NCBI RefSeq assembly: GCF_029813835.1
Contig: NZ_JARVKV010000037.1
Location: 1 to 59,079, forward strand
Direction: 5' to 3'
Source: Streptomyces sp. DH37
GTDB taxonomy: Bacteria; Actinomycetota; Actinomycetes; Streptomycetales; Streptomycetaceae
Length of the DNA stretch: 59,079 nt
Shown: positions 24,143 to 32,175 of the stretch, piece by piece
Layout of the letters: each line of letters begins with the position of its first letter
How positions within the stretch are numbered: the first letter of the stretch is position 1
Position numbers and translations under genes: made by a program
Notes under the pieces: model-generated
Seen by the model: the letters and a program-made list of their open reading frames with translations, nothing else
Database searches by the model: none
Told to the model about the DNA's origin: nothing

Positions 24143-24465
24143 AGGGCCCCTATGGGCCTCCAGAAGCCCGTCTCGGCGCGCGTCCCGCCGTCCGGCCCGC
24201 CGGGCGCGTCCTGCGGCGCGGGGCGCCAGACCAGGCCGTCGGGGTGGTGCAGCACGGCGCTGATCTCGTCGGGGGTGGGCGGCTCGGTGTTGCCGCGCAG
24301 GTAGACCGCGCGCAGACCCAGGTTGCGCAGCCGGGTCAGGGCGCGGGAGCGGTTGGCCGCGTGGACCAGGAAGCGGGCACGCCGCTCACCGGGCCCCGGC
24401 CGGGGCACCGAGAGCGCCACGACCACGCTGCCGTCCGGCAGCCTGGTCCAGCCACCACCCGCCAT
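24121..24465 (-). CDS. Conserved hypothetical protein, 114 residues
   Basis: Small soluble basic protein without a recognised domain. It begins MAGGGWTRLPDGSVVVALS, has a central helical region RFLVHAANRSRALTRLRNLGLRAVYLRG, and ends with a Pro/Gly-rich tail and an RRAAAG C-terminus. A start at ATG 24465 is preferred because GGGGGAG lies 8 nt upstream; the frame extends to 24492. The lengths and codon usage are those of a genuine gene. The sequence resembles conserved Streptomyces proteins beside pncA, but I know of no function. Confidence 0.7.
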   Translation of the reverse strand: MAGGGWTRLPDGSVVVALSVPRPGPGERRARFLVHAANRSRALTRLRNLGLRAVYLRGNTEPPTPDEISAVLHHPDGLVWRPAPQDAPGGPDGGTRAETGFWRPIGALRRAAAG

Positions 24466-24646
24466 CTTCACCACTCCCCCGTTATACATCACGTCAACAA
24501 CAGGTCCGGCCCGTGGAGGCCCCGCGGGCGCCCCGCGGACGGTACGCGCATTCTCAGCACGATCGGCCGCCGCCCGCTAGGGGGCGACGGCCGACCGTTG
24601 CCTATCTCACCGCGATGACCTGGGGAAACGCGGCGTCATCCGGGTG

Positions 24647-27037
24647 TCACCGGGTGGAGGGTCCGACCCGGACGGTGATCGTCGAGCCGTTCAGCGGCTG
24701 GTTGACGATCGAGATGCGGGTGTTGGTGTCGGGCACCTTCACACCGGCGGTCGGGTTGGACTCGTCCCAGTACGTACCCTTTCGGTCGTCGAAGTACGGC
24801 TTGCCCGCCTTCCAGCTGACCTTGGTGGCCACGCCGTTCTTGTGCAGGGTCATGCCGCGCGTCGGGTACCAGCTGAAGGTGGAGTCGTACGACTGGATGC
24901 GGTTGCGCATCAGCGTCCCGTCGGCCCACTTCTCGGCCTTGGGGTGCGCGTCGATCGGCAGCACCAGACCCTCGCCCGGGTGGACGCTGGTGTTGTTGTC
25001 GAGCTGCGAGGTGTCCCACAGCCAGATCAGCAGACCGTTCTGGTAGGGGTAGCGCTCGACCCAGTCGGGGCGGGTGTTCGCCCAGCCGAAGTTGTACGGC
25101 CCGGTCTTCAGGGTCTTGTCGTACGAGACGTACTGGCGGTTCTCGGCGATGTAGAACTGCGGGTAGGAGTTGGAGAACGACTCCCCGATGCGGGAGAAGC
25201 CCTCCGTCGTCCAGCCGTTGTCGTCGCCCTCGGCGCCATCGGTGACGACGGCCCGGCCGTCGGCGGTGATGGTGATCTCGTCGGCGGTGAAGCCCTTCTC
25301 CGCCACACCGCCGTCGGTGCGGTAGTGGAAGCGGAGGTCGATCTTCTTGCCGGCGTAGGCGTCCAGCGGGAAGGACAGGTCCGCCCAGCCGCCGGAGGTG
25401 CCGTCCAGGGCGGGGGCGCCGCTGGCGTCCTCGCCGATCGGTCGGCCGTTGCTGGTGCCGCCCAGGGCGGTCCAGGTGGCGCCGCCGTCGGTGGAGACCT
25501 GGGTGTAGAGGTAGTCGTAACCGGCCTCGATCTCCCACCAGCCCTTGAGGTCGAGCGACGCGGAGGAGGCCCCGGTCAGGTCGACGCTGCGGGTCAGGGA
25601 GTTGCGCAGGTCGTCACCGCTGCCGCTCCACCACTGCTTGCTGCCCGCGGCGGGCTTGACGACGGTGGTCGTGACCTCCTTCTCGGGGAGTTCCACGATC
25701 AGCGCCTGCGGGTTCTTGCCCTGGTGGGCCGAGACGCCCAGCTTGTGCGTGGACTTGGTGGCGGCCTTGGCCGTCTCGTAGTCCAGCCAGCCCAGGGACA
25801 GCTTGTCCCAGGCGGTCATCTCGCCGGCCCAGTCGCCGATGGCGTCCTTGCCGTTGTTCAGCCAGGAACCGGAGGACATCAGGGTCCAGAAACCGGTGGA
25901 GTTCTCGCCGCCGTTGGTGTCGTACAGGTCCGGCAGGCCGAGGTCGTGGCCGTACTCGTGGGCGAAGACGCCCAGGCCGCCGTTCTCGGGCTGCACGGTG
26001 TAGTCGCCGACCCAGATGCCGGTGTCGCCGATCTCGGTGCCGCCGGCCCTGTTGAACTCCGGGCCGGTCCTGCCGTAGTCGGTGCCGTAGGCGTACCAGC
26101 GGTGCGCCCAGATGGCGTCCTCGCCCTGCGCGCCGCCGCCGGCCGACTCGTCCTCGCCCGCGTGGACGAACTGGAAGTGGTCGAGGTAGCCGTCGGGCTC
26201 GTTGAAGTCGCCGTCACCGTCGAAGTCGTAGCGGTCCCACTGGTCGTACTCGGCCAGCTGGGCCTTGATCTCCTCGGTGGTGCGGCCGGCGGCCTTCTGG
26301 TCGGCGGTCCACTGGTTCACGCCGTCGCGGACGGCGTCCCAGACGGTGTTGCAGGTGCTCTGGCCGCAGGCGTTGTTGCCGTAACGGGCCTCGTTGTACT
26401 CGACCTTGACCCAGTCGGAGACCATGCCGTCGACGGAGTACTTACCCGAGGACTGGGTCTCGTAGTACGTCTTGAGCGAGCCCTTGCCCTCCCCGAAGTA
26501 GATCTCCTGGAAGTGCTCCTGGCTGAAGTCCTCCTTCCACAGCGTGGTGTTGTCCTGCTCGCGGTCGGGCTCGGCGATCTGGTTGTGCAGCGGACCGGGG
26601 GTGCCGCCGAACCGGGGATCGACCTTGTCGCCGAACTCGAGGAGGATGGTGAAGATCTTGTCGGTCTTCGTCTGCTCCATCTCGACGTACTTGTCGTCGC
26701 CGAGCTTCATGACCTTGGAGCCGTTCTTGGTCACGGGCTTCTGGCCGGAAGCCAGCCGCTCGAGGGCCGCAAGGCGCTGGGAACGCTGCTTCTTGGTGAG
26801 CGGGCCGGGCAGGTCGTGGTCGACGTGCTTGCCGTCCTTGGCCTTCCCGTGCTTGTGGCCGTCCTTGGCGTGGTCACCGTGGGCGTGGTCCCCGTGCTCC
26901 GCGGCGGCCGGGTCGCGGCCGTCGGGTGCGGTGCCCTCGCTGGCGTAGGCGGTGCCGGCGGTCAGAAGGGTCGCCCCTATGACGGCGACCGTCGTGGCCA
27001 GTGCGGCGGATCTGATCGTCCTCCGTTGGCTCTTCAC
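24647..27037 (-). CDS. Secreted M6 metalloprotease (immune inhibitor A-like)
   Basis: Secreted zinc protease of 796 residues. GTG 27037 follows GGGGAGGG. A basic N-terminal signal peptide ends around AYASEG, followed by a His/Asp/Lys-rich stretch (about residues 46-75) and the conserved propeptide part. The catalytic domain carries the zinc motif HEYGHDLGLPD (HExxHxxGxxD), with FDGDGDFNEPDGYLDH upstream as a calcium-binding loop. Two C-terminal beta-sandwich regions follow, rich in Trp and Gly, with DGGATWTALGG and SDTGIWVGDY-like segments as in immune inhibitor A. It would act on extracellular protein and may serve in nutrient recycling during development. It is a single gene; a cluster of palindromes lies just upstream. 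Confidence 0.95.
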   Translation of the reverse strand: MKSQRRTIRSAALATTVAVIGATLLTAGTAYASEGTAPDGRDPAAAEHGDHAHGDHAKDGHKHGKAKDGKHVDHDLPGPLTKKQRSQRLAALERLASGQKPVTKNGSKVMKLGDDKYVEMEQTKTDKIFTILLEFGDKVDPRFGGTPGPLHNQIAEPDREQDNTTLWKEDFSQEHFQEIYFGEGKGSLKTYYETQSSGKYSVDGMVSDWVKVEYNEARYGNNACGQSTCNTVWDAVRDGVNQWTADQKAAGRTTEEIKAQLAEYDQWDRYDFDGDGDFNEPDGYLDHFQFVHAGEDESAGGGAQGEDAIWAHRWYAYGTDYGRTGPEFNRAGGTEIGDTGIWVGDYTVQPENGGLGVFAHEYGHDLGLPDLYDTNGGENSTGFWTLMSSGSWLNNGKDAIGDWAGEMTAWDKLSLGWLDYETAKAATKSTHKLGVSAHQGKNPQALIVELPEKEVTTTVVKPAAGSKQWWSGSGDDLRNSLTRSVDLTGASSASLDLKGWWEIEAGYDYLYTQVSTDGGATWTALGGTSNGRPIGEDASGAPALDGTSGGWADLSFPLDAYAGKKIDLRFHYRTDGGVAEKGFTADEITITADGRAVVTDGAEGDDNGWTTEGFSRIGESFSNSYPQFYIAENRQYVSYDKTLKTGPYNFGWANTRPDWVERYPYQNGLLIWLWDTSQLDNNTSVHPGEGLVLPIDAHPKAEKWADGTLMRNRIQSYDSTFSWYPTRGMTLHKNGVATKVSWKAGKPYFDDRKGTYWDESNPTAGVKVPDTNTRISIVNQPLNGSTITVRVGPSTR

Positions 27038-27052
27038 TAGGTATTGCCCTCC

Positions 27053-27088
27053 CCATGCATGGCCATGGCACGCGTGTGCACACGTGTG
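27053..27088 (-). promoter_or_regulatory. Cluster of overlapping palindromes before the M6 protease
   Basis: Within 36 nt there are five perfect palindromes: CCATGCATGG (27053-27062), GCCATGGC (27062-27069), CACGCGTG (27069-27076), GTGTGCACAC (27074-27083) and ACACGTGT (27080-27087). They lie 16-51 nt upstream of the GTG start, so a binding factor or RNA structure could control this gene. Confidence 0.6.
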
Positions 27089-27268
27089 GAGGCATTCGAC
27101 ATGAGCGGCGGCCGAAAAAACAGTCCTTGATTTGAACACGCCACGCAAGTACGGTGTCCGACCACCCAGTTGCGGAGTCCGGAGACCGGACAGTAACGGT
27201 CGGCGGGCCACGGGTCCGAGGTGTGATTCCGTGCGCCCCTTGTGCATCGGCGTGTCCGCGACGATGGG

Positions 27269-27284
27269 TTAGGTCACGCTTACC
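27269..27284 (+). promoter_or_regulatory. Possible IdeR/DmdR-type iron box
   Basis: TTAGGTCACGCTTACC matches the IdeR/DmdR consensus (TTAGGTTAGGCTAACCTAA) at 13 of 16 positions it covers, and 13 of 19 overall. It is about 100 nt upstream of the small membrane protein. The match is suggestive only. Confidence 0.3.
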
Positions 27285-27383
27285 CGCGGCCCCGTACGGG
27301 CATCCGGCATCGTAGAGTCGTTCGACGGACCACGTTCGCCGTCCGGCGACCTCCACCCCCGATCCCGGAGGACGGATTCCGTC

Positions 27384-27650
27384 ATGCCGCGTCCGAATCC
27401 CGCACAGCTCGCCTACGGTTCGGCCACCGTCATCCTCTCGGCCCTCGTGATGCTGCTGGTGTCGCAGGCGCGTTCGGGGGCCGGGGTCGCGGTCGTCGCC
27501 TGTGCGGCGCTCGCGCTCGGACTGCTCGTCGCGGTCAAGGCGCCCGCCGGGCGCTCCCCGCGTCCGGCGACCGGTGCGGTGCCCGTTCAGCGCGGGGCCG
27601 AACGCACCGGGGACGAACGGCGGCTGGCGCAGACCTCGTCGCGCCGCTGA
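27384..27650 (+). CDS. Small two-segment membrane protein
   Basis: Conserved-looking 88-residue protein with two hydrophobic segments (about residues 14-28 and 34-50) joined by a short loop, then a basic, soluble tail ending LAQTSSRR. Codon usage is strongly GC-biased at third positions and GGAGGA lies upstream of ATG 27384, so it is a real gene. No domain is recognised. It is divergent from the M6 protease and its promoter region contains a possible iron box. Its role is unknown. Confidence 0.65.
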   Translation: MPRPNPAQLAYGSATVILSALVMLLVSQARSGAGVAVVACAALALGLLVAVKAPAGRSPRPATGAVPVQRGAERTGDERRLAQTSSRR

Positions 27651-27880
27651 CCCGGCCGGGGCGCGGGCCGGGGCGCGAAACGCCCCGGCGGTACGGCCGC
27701 TCCTTCCGCCGTCCCTCCCCCCGCCCCTTCTCCCACCTCTCCCGCCCGCTCTTCCACCACCGCCCCCGTCGGCGGGGCGGCGCGGCCGTCGGGTCCGTCG
27801 CGTCCTCATGCTCCGAGTCGACCGCGCCGGGGCGTACCGCGCATCAGGGGTGGGCCGTTCGGGGGACTCCCCACGGGGCG

Positions 27881-29500
27881 TCAGCCGGCCGGACCGGACT
27901 CCTGCGTGCCGCGCGCCACGAAGGTGCCCGCCGCCTTGTCGTGCCAGCACTGCCGCCACGGCCGGTCGAACAGGCACCACAGGACGTTCACCAGGCCGAT
28001 CCCCACCAGCGACAGCAGTCCGTACACCAGCCAGCGGCGCAGCGCGGCGCCGAAGGACGGAGGATCCTGCTCCTCGATGTCGAGCACCGTGACGCCGAAC
28101 AGCTTCTTGCCGAGCGTGCGTCCCCAGCGGGCGGTGGGCAGCACCTCGTAGAGGAGGCCGAACAGCAGCAGGGCGCCGAGCACGATCCCCAGGTAGACAC
28201 CGGTCGTACCGTCGACCAGCCAGATCTGCCGCGTCTCGCCCGCCTGTTCGGCGGCCTCCACCTGCGCCCGGAAGTGGTCGGCGCTGGGACCGGCGAACGG
28301 GAGGGCCACCGCGGCGGCCACCGCCGCGGTGAGGACGCCGTCCACCAGGCGGGCGCCCAGCCGGCGTCCGAGCCCGGCGGGGCGGGCCTGCCGCTGGGCG
28401 GCCAGCAGGAAGGGGTCGCTGACCGGGGGGCGCCAGGGCACGATCTGCTCGGGGCCGCCGGGCTGCCCGGCCGGGAGGTGCTGCTGCGGCACGGCGGAGG
28501 CGGGCACGGGGGCGCTCGGCGCGGGGGCGGGCGCGGGGGCGCGCTGGGCCAGGTCGTGCACCTGCCGCGTCCACGAGGGCTGCTCGGGCACGGGGCCGAC
28601 GGGGGCGGGGTTGACGGAGGCCGGGCTGACGGGAGCGGGGGCCGGCACGGGGGCGCTCGGCGCGGGTGCGGGTGCGGGTGCGGGGGCGGGGGCCTCGGCC
28701 CGGCGCAGCCCGACGGTGTCCTCGCGTCTGACGGGCCGTCCGCCCGCGGCCGGGGCGGTGCCCTCGGGGCGTACGGGCCGCATCCGCACGGTGCCCTCCG
28801 TACGCGGCGGCACGCCCTCGCCGTCCGCCGGCCCGGCGTCGGCGCGGTCCCGGCCGCCGCGGGGGTCGGAGCCCGGACCCAGCGCCTGCGGGGTGCGGCC
28901 CGCGCCCAGCGCGGGGGCGGGGCCTGCCGCTCCCCCGCCGCCCGCGCCCCAGGAGACGCGGGCGTCGCGCTCCCCGTCGAATCCGGCCTGCCGGGCGGCG
29001 TCGGCCTGCCACGCGGACGCGGGCTCGGGCCGGTTGCCGTGCAGCCGGGAGGGGTCGTCCCAGGTGGTCATCCGGTCGCCGGGGCGGACCTCCACCTCTC
29101 CGCGCCCGCGCACCTCCGGCAGCGAGCCGCCCGGGCCGGGCGCCGGCGGCGCGGACGGGCCCGCGCCGTCGCCGGGCTCCTCCTCGTCCAGGAAGACCGG
29201 GCCCGTCTCCTCCCGCGCGGACTCCTCCGGCACGGACGGCGCTGGTGACGCGGGTGACGGGGGCGATACGGACGACGCGGGCGACGCGGGTGACACGGGC
29301 GACGGGGACGGCTGCGGGACCCGCACCGCCACCCCGGGGGGCGCCGCGGGCATCGGCTCGCCCTCGCGGGGCTCGGGGCGGCTGGTCCCGGGCACCCATG
29401 CGGCGCCGTTCCAGTAGCGGATGTACCCCGGGATGGAGGGATCGGGGTAGTAGCCCGGGCCCGGGCTGCCGTTGGCGGATGCTGACGGAGGGGCGCTCAT
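27881..29500 (-). CDS. DUF2510 and RDD-domain membrane protein
   Basis: Membrane protein of 539 residues with three parts. The N-terminus is a DUF2510 motif (GYYPDPSIPGYIRYWNGAAW), often found on Streptomyces membrane proteins. The middle 300 residues are disordered, rich in Pro, Ala, Gly and Arg, with repeated PAPAPAPSAPVPAPA stretches; at DNA level there are near-identical blocks around 28499-28540 and 28641-28690. The last 145 residues form an RDD domain: about three membrane helices with the conserved RRLGARLVDG at the start and GRTLGKKLFGV loop. Function is unknown. ATG 29500 is used because the DUF2510 motif starts there; a longer frame to 29587 exists. The ssgG gene is divergent. Confidence 0.85.
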   Translation of the reverse strand: MSAPPSASANGSPGPGYYPDPSIPGYIRYWNGAAWVPGTSRPEPREGEPMPAAPPGVAVRVPQPSPSPVSPASPASSVSPPSPASPAPSVPEESAREETGPVFLDEEEPGDGAGPSAPPAPGPGGSLPEVRGRGEVEVRPGDRMTTWDDPSRLHGNRPEPASAWQADAARQAGFDGERDARVSWGAGGGGAAGPAPALGAGRTPQALGPGSDPRGGRDRADAGPADGEGVPPRTEGTVRMRPVRPEGTAPAAGGRPVRREDTVGLRRAEAPAPAPAPAPAPSAPVPAPAPVSPASVNPAPVGPVPEQPSWTRQVHDLAQRAPAPAPAPSAPVPASAVPQQHLPAGQPGGPEQIVPWRPPVSDPFLLAAQRQARPAGLGRRLGARLVDGVLTAAVAAAVALPFAGPSADHFRAQVEAAEQAGETRQIWLVDGTTGVYLGIVLGALLLFGLLYEVLPTARWGRTLGKKLFGVTVLDIEEQDPPSFGAALRRWLVYGLLSLVGIGLVNVLWCLFDRPWRQCWHDKAAGTFVARGTQESGPAG

Positions 29501-29773
29501 GTGTCCGGTCCCGTATCTGCTCGGCCGTTGATGTGGCGTGTGTCGCTCCCCGTCCGGCGGCGCAACCGGGGAGCCCTGGGTCCACATCTACCAGAGAGAG
29601 GACGCCCCTCGCCCCGGCCACCGGCGACCCGACCCCCATCCAGCGACAGCGGAACCCGCCGGCCCGCCGAACGGAACGCACCACGACGTACGGCCTGCGC
29701 CCTCCCCCTCCCCGCGGGGCCAGGAGAATCCCCGGCAACTCCCGGAAGAGCCGCACACGAAAGGGCGCACCGC

Positions 29774-30211
29774 ATGGACACTCCGATCGAACGCGAACTG
29801 ACGCTGGACCTGGTCCTGTCCCCCGAGCACAGCACCACCGTCCCGGCACGGCTCAGCTACCACGTGCACGACCCGTACGCCGTGCACCTCACCTTCGACA
29901 CCCTCTCCGAGCACCCCGTGCGCTGGAGCTTCGCCCGGGAGCTGCTGGTGGAAGGGGTGTTAAGGCCGTGCGGGCAGGGGGACGTGAAGGTCTGGCCGGC
30001 CACGGTCGGCGGTCGCGGCGCGGTCTGCGTCGCGCTCTCCTCGCCCGGCGGCGACGCGCTGCTGCGGGCCCCGGCCGCGGCCGTCACGGCCTGGCTGGAG
30101 CGCACCCTGCGGGCGGTGCCGCCCGGGAGCGAGCGCGAACTGCTCGACCTGGAGGGCGGGTTGGAGAGGCTGCTGGCTCCCCTGGACGGCTCCGACGAGG
30201 CGGGGGTCTAG
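29774..30211 (+). CDS. ssgG: SsgA-like sporulation protein, SsgG-like
   Basis: Member of the SsgA-like family (SALP) that controls septation and cell-wall steps during Streptomyces sporulation; 145 residues. The family signature is visible as YHVHDPYAVHLTFD, FARELLVEGV and WLERTL. Position between an RDD gene and hpd corresponds to ssgG in the Streptomyces chromosome as I recall it, which supports the SsgG name; SsgG is described as needed for correct septum placement. Residue 63 (VLRPCG) is encoded by a TTA codon at 29960-29962, the only in-frame TTA I noticed in the window. ATG 29774 has an AAAGG-type site upstream. Confidence 0.85.
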   Translation: MDTPIERELTLDLVLSPEHSTTVPARLSYHVHDPYAVHLTFDTLSEHPVRWSFARELLVEGVLRPCGQGDVKVWPATVGGRGAVCVALSSPGGDALLRAPAAAVTAWLERTLRAVPPGSERELLDLEGGLERLLAPLDGSDEAGV

Positions 30212-30278
30212 GTCCTCCGGGAGCGGTCCTCCGCGGGGCGGGGCGCCCTCGCCGGCGGCTCGGGACCGAGGCGGCGCG

Positions 30279-30764
30279 TCAGGGCGCCGGCCGTTCCGCG
30301 TCCCTGGCGGCCTGGCGCACCAGCGGGACGATCCGCAGCGGCACCGGGTTCTCCATGACGATGGCGGTGGAGGCCCGCACGATGCCCTCGAACCCCACCA
30401 CCTTGTCGATCACCCGCTGGAGGTCGGCGTTGGAGCGGGCCACCAGCCGGCAGAGCATGTCGCCGCGCCCGGTGATGGTGTGCAGTTCCAGCACCTCGGG
30501 GACGGTCGCCAGATGCGCCCGCACATCGCGGCCCTGCCCCTGCCGGATCTCCAGCGTGGCGAAGGCGGTGACCGGGTAGCCGATGGCCGCGGGATCGACG
30601 TCGGGGCCGAAGCCGCGGATCACCCCGCCGCTCTGCAGCCGGTCCAGCCGCGCCTGCACGGTGCCGCGGGCCACGCCCAGGCGGCGGGACGCCTCCAGCA
30701 CGCCGATGCGCGGCTCGGCCGCCAGCAGCTCCAGCAGCCGGCCGTCCAGCTCGTCGATGCCCAT
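30279..30764 (-). CDS. Lrp/AsnC-family transcription regulator
   Basis: DNA-binding regulator of 161 residues with an N-terminal winged helix-turn-helix (LEASRRLGVARGTVQARLDRLQ) and a C-terminal RAM ligand-binding domain (TGRGDMLCRLVA). It is transcribed divergently from hpd, across 122 nt that include two TGTACA half-sites, so it is the natural candidate regulator of hpd, responding to an amino acid such as tyrosine (inference). Many Streptomyces carry an AsnC regulator beside hpd. Confidence 0.92.
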   Translation of the reverse strand: MGIDELDGRLLELLAAEPRIGVLEASRRLGVARGTVQARLDRLQSGGVIRGFGPDVDPAAIGYPVTAFATLEIRQGQGRDVRAHLATVPEVLELHTITGRGDMLCRLVARSNADLQRVIDKVVGFEGIVRASTAIVMENPVPLRIVPLVRQAARDAERPAP

Positions 30765-30787
30765 GGCCTACCTCCCGGTAGTCATAC

Positions 30788-30826
30788 TGTACAGATCGCC
30801 CGGAGTGATGGCGTTGATGCTGTACA
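30788..30826. promoter_or_regulatory. Paired TGTACA sites between the Lrp gene and hpd
   Basis: TGTACA occurs at 30788-30793 and 30821-30826, exactly 33 bp apart, about three helical turns. The flanks are related, CTGTACAG and CTGTACAAATTG. Lrp-family proteins bind such helically phased sites. Confidence 0.5.
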
Positions 30827-30886
30827 AATTGCTCAGCCGTCACGGGAACTATTGCGCATCTTGTGGAACAGCGGGAGCCTGCGGCC

Positions 30887-32032
30887 ATGACTGAGACCAT
30901 GCACAACACCCCCAGCACCGCCCGGCAGGCCGATCCCTTCCCGGTGAAGGGGATGGACGCGGTCGTCTTCGCCGTGGGCAACGCCAAGCAGGCCGCGCAC
31001 TACTACTCCACGGCCTTCGGCATGAAGCTCGTGGCCTACTCCGGCCCCGAGAACGGCAGCCGCGAGACCGCCTCCTACGTCCTGGAGTCGGGCTCCGCCC
31101 GCTTCGTCCTGACGTCAGTCATCAAGCCGGCCACCGAGCGCGGCCGGTTCCTCGCCGACCACGTCGCCGCGCACGGCGACGGCGTGGTGGACCTGGCCAT
31201 CGAGGTCCCCGACGCCCGGGCCGCGTACGCCTACGCGATCGAGCACGGCGCCACCGGCCTGGAGGAGCCCCACGAGCTCAAGGACGAGCACGGCACCGTC
31301 GTCCTCGCCGCCATCGCCACCTACGGCGAGACCCGCCACACCCTGGTGGAACGCTCCGGCTACGACGGCCCCTACCTGCCCGGCTTCACCGCGGCCGACC
31401 CGGTCGTCGCGCCGCCGGAGAAGCGGTTCTTCCAGGCCATCGACCACTGCGTCGGCAACGTCGAGCTCGGCAGGATGGACGAGTGGGTGACCTTCTACAA
31501 CAAGGTCATGGGCTTCACCAACATGAAGGAGTTCGTGGGCGACGACATCGCCACCGAGTACTCCGCGCTGATGTCGAAGGTCGTGGCCGACGGCAGGCGC
31601 AAGGTGAAGTTCCCGCTCAACGAGCCGGCGATCGCCCGGAAGAAGTCGCAGATCGACGAGTACCTGGAGTTCTACGGCGGCCCGGGCGTGCAGCACATCG
31701 CGCTCGCCACCAACGACATCGTCGCCACCGTGCGGGCCATGCGCGCCGCCGGCGTGCAGTTCCTGGACACCCCCGACTCGTACTACGACACCCTCGGCGA
31801 GTGGGTGGGCGAGACCCGGGTGCCGATCGAGGAGCTGCGCGAGCTGAAGATCCTCGCCGACCGCGACGAGGACGGCTACCTGCTGCAGATCTTCACCAAG
31901 CCGGTCCAGGACCGTCCGACGGTGTTCTTCGAGATGATCGAGCGCCACGGCTCGATGGGATTCGGCAAGGGCAACTTCAAGGCCCTGTTCGAGGCGATCG
32001 AGCGCGAGCAGGAGCGGCGCGGCAACCTCTGA
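30887..32032 (+). CDS. hpd: 4-Hydroxyphenylpyruvate dioxygenase
   Basis: Fe(II) dioxygenase of tyrosine catabolism that turns 4-hydroxyphenylpyruvate into homogentisate. The 381-residue chain has two vicinal-oxygen-chelate halves. The iron ligands are the His of IDHCVGNVE, the His of VQHIALATNDI and the Glu of VFFEMIER. The C-terminal DGYLLQIFTK and GFGKGNFKALFEAIERE segments are conserved. The GGGAG upstream supports ATG 30887. The Lrp-family gene is divergent. Homologues supply homogentisate-derived brown pigment in Streptomyces. A strong terminator hairpin follows. Confidence 0.97.
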   Translation: MTETMHNTPSTARQADPFPVKGMDAVVFAVGNAKQAAHYYSTAFGMKLVAYSGPENGSRETASYVLESGSARFVLTSVIKPATERGRFLADHVAAHGDGVVDLAIEVPDARAAYAYAIEHGATGLEEPHELKDEHGTVVLAAIATYGETRHTLVERSGYDGPYLPGFTAADPVVAPPEKRFFQAIDHCVGNVELGRMDEWVTFYNKVMGFTNMKEFVGDDIATEYSALMSKVVADGRRKVKFPLNEPAIARKKSQIDEYLEFYGGPGVQHIALATNDIVATVRAMRAAGVQFLDTPDSYYDTLGEWVGETRVPIEELRELKILADRDEDGYLLQIFTKPVQDRPTVFFEMIERHGSMGFGKGNFKALFEAIEREQERRGNL

Positions 32033-32081
32033 CCCCCGCCCCGGACCTTCCGTCCCGCCCCTCCCGCGCACCGCGTGCGCA

Positions 32082-32115
32082 CCGCGGCCCCGCTCCCCTG
32101 ACGGCGGGGCCGCGG
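32082..32115 (+). terminator. Terminator hairpin after hpd
   Basis: A perfect 12-bp stem (32082-32093 with 32104-32115) with a 10-nt loop, 50 nt after the hpd stop. Confidence 0.75.
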
Positions 32116-32175
32116 CCCGTCCCCGGCCCGTCCGGCGGCGTTGCCCGGGCGGGCCGCCGGTGTCACGCTGGCGCC

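Larger units (their letters stand above)
27038..27383. other. Divergent region upstream of the M6 protease
   Basis: 346 nt with a strikingly palindrome-rich patch at 27053-27088 and a possible iron-box-like sequence at 27269-27284. The remainder has no recognisable elements. It drives the M6 protease leftward and a small membrane protein rightward. Confidence 0.5.

Noticed and set aside
24644..27040. 798-codon plus-strand ORF opposite the M6 protease gene
   Set aside because: Val/Gly/Ala-rich, no domain, exactly mirrors the protease gene; a mirror-frame artefact.
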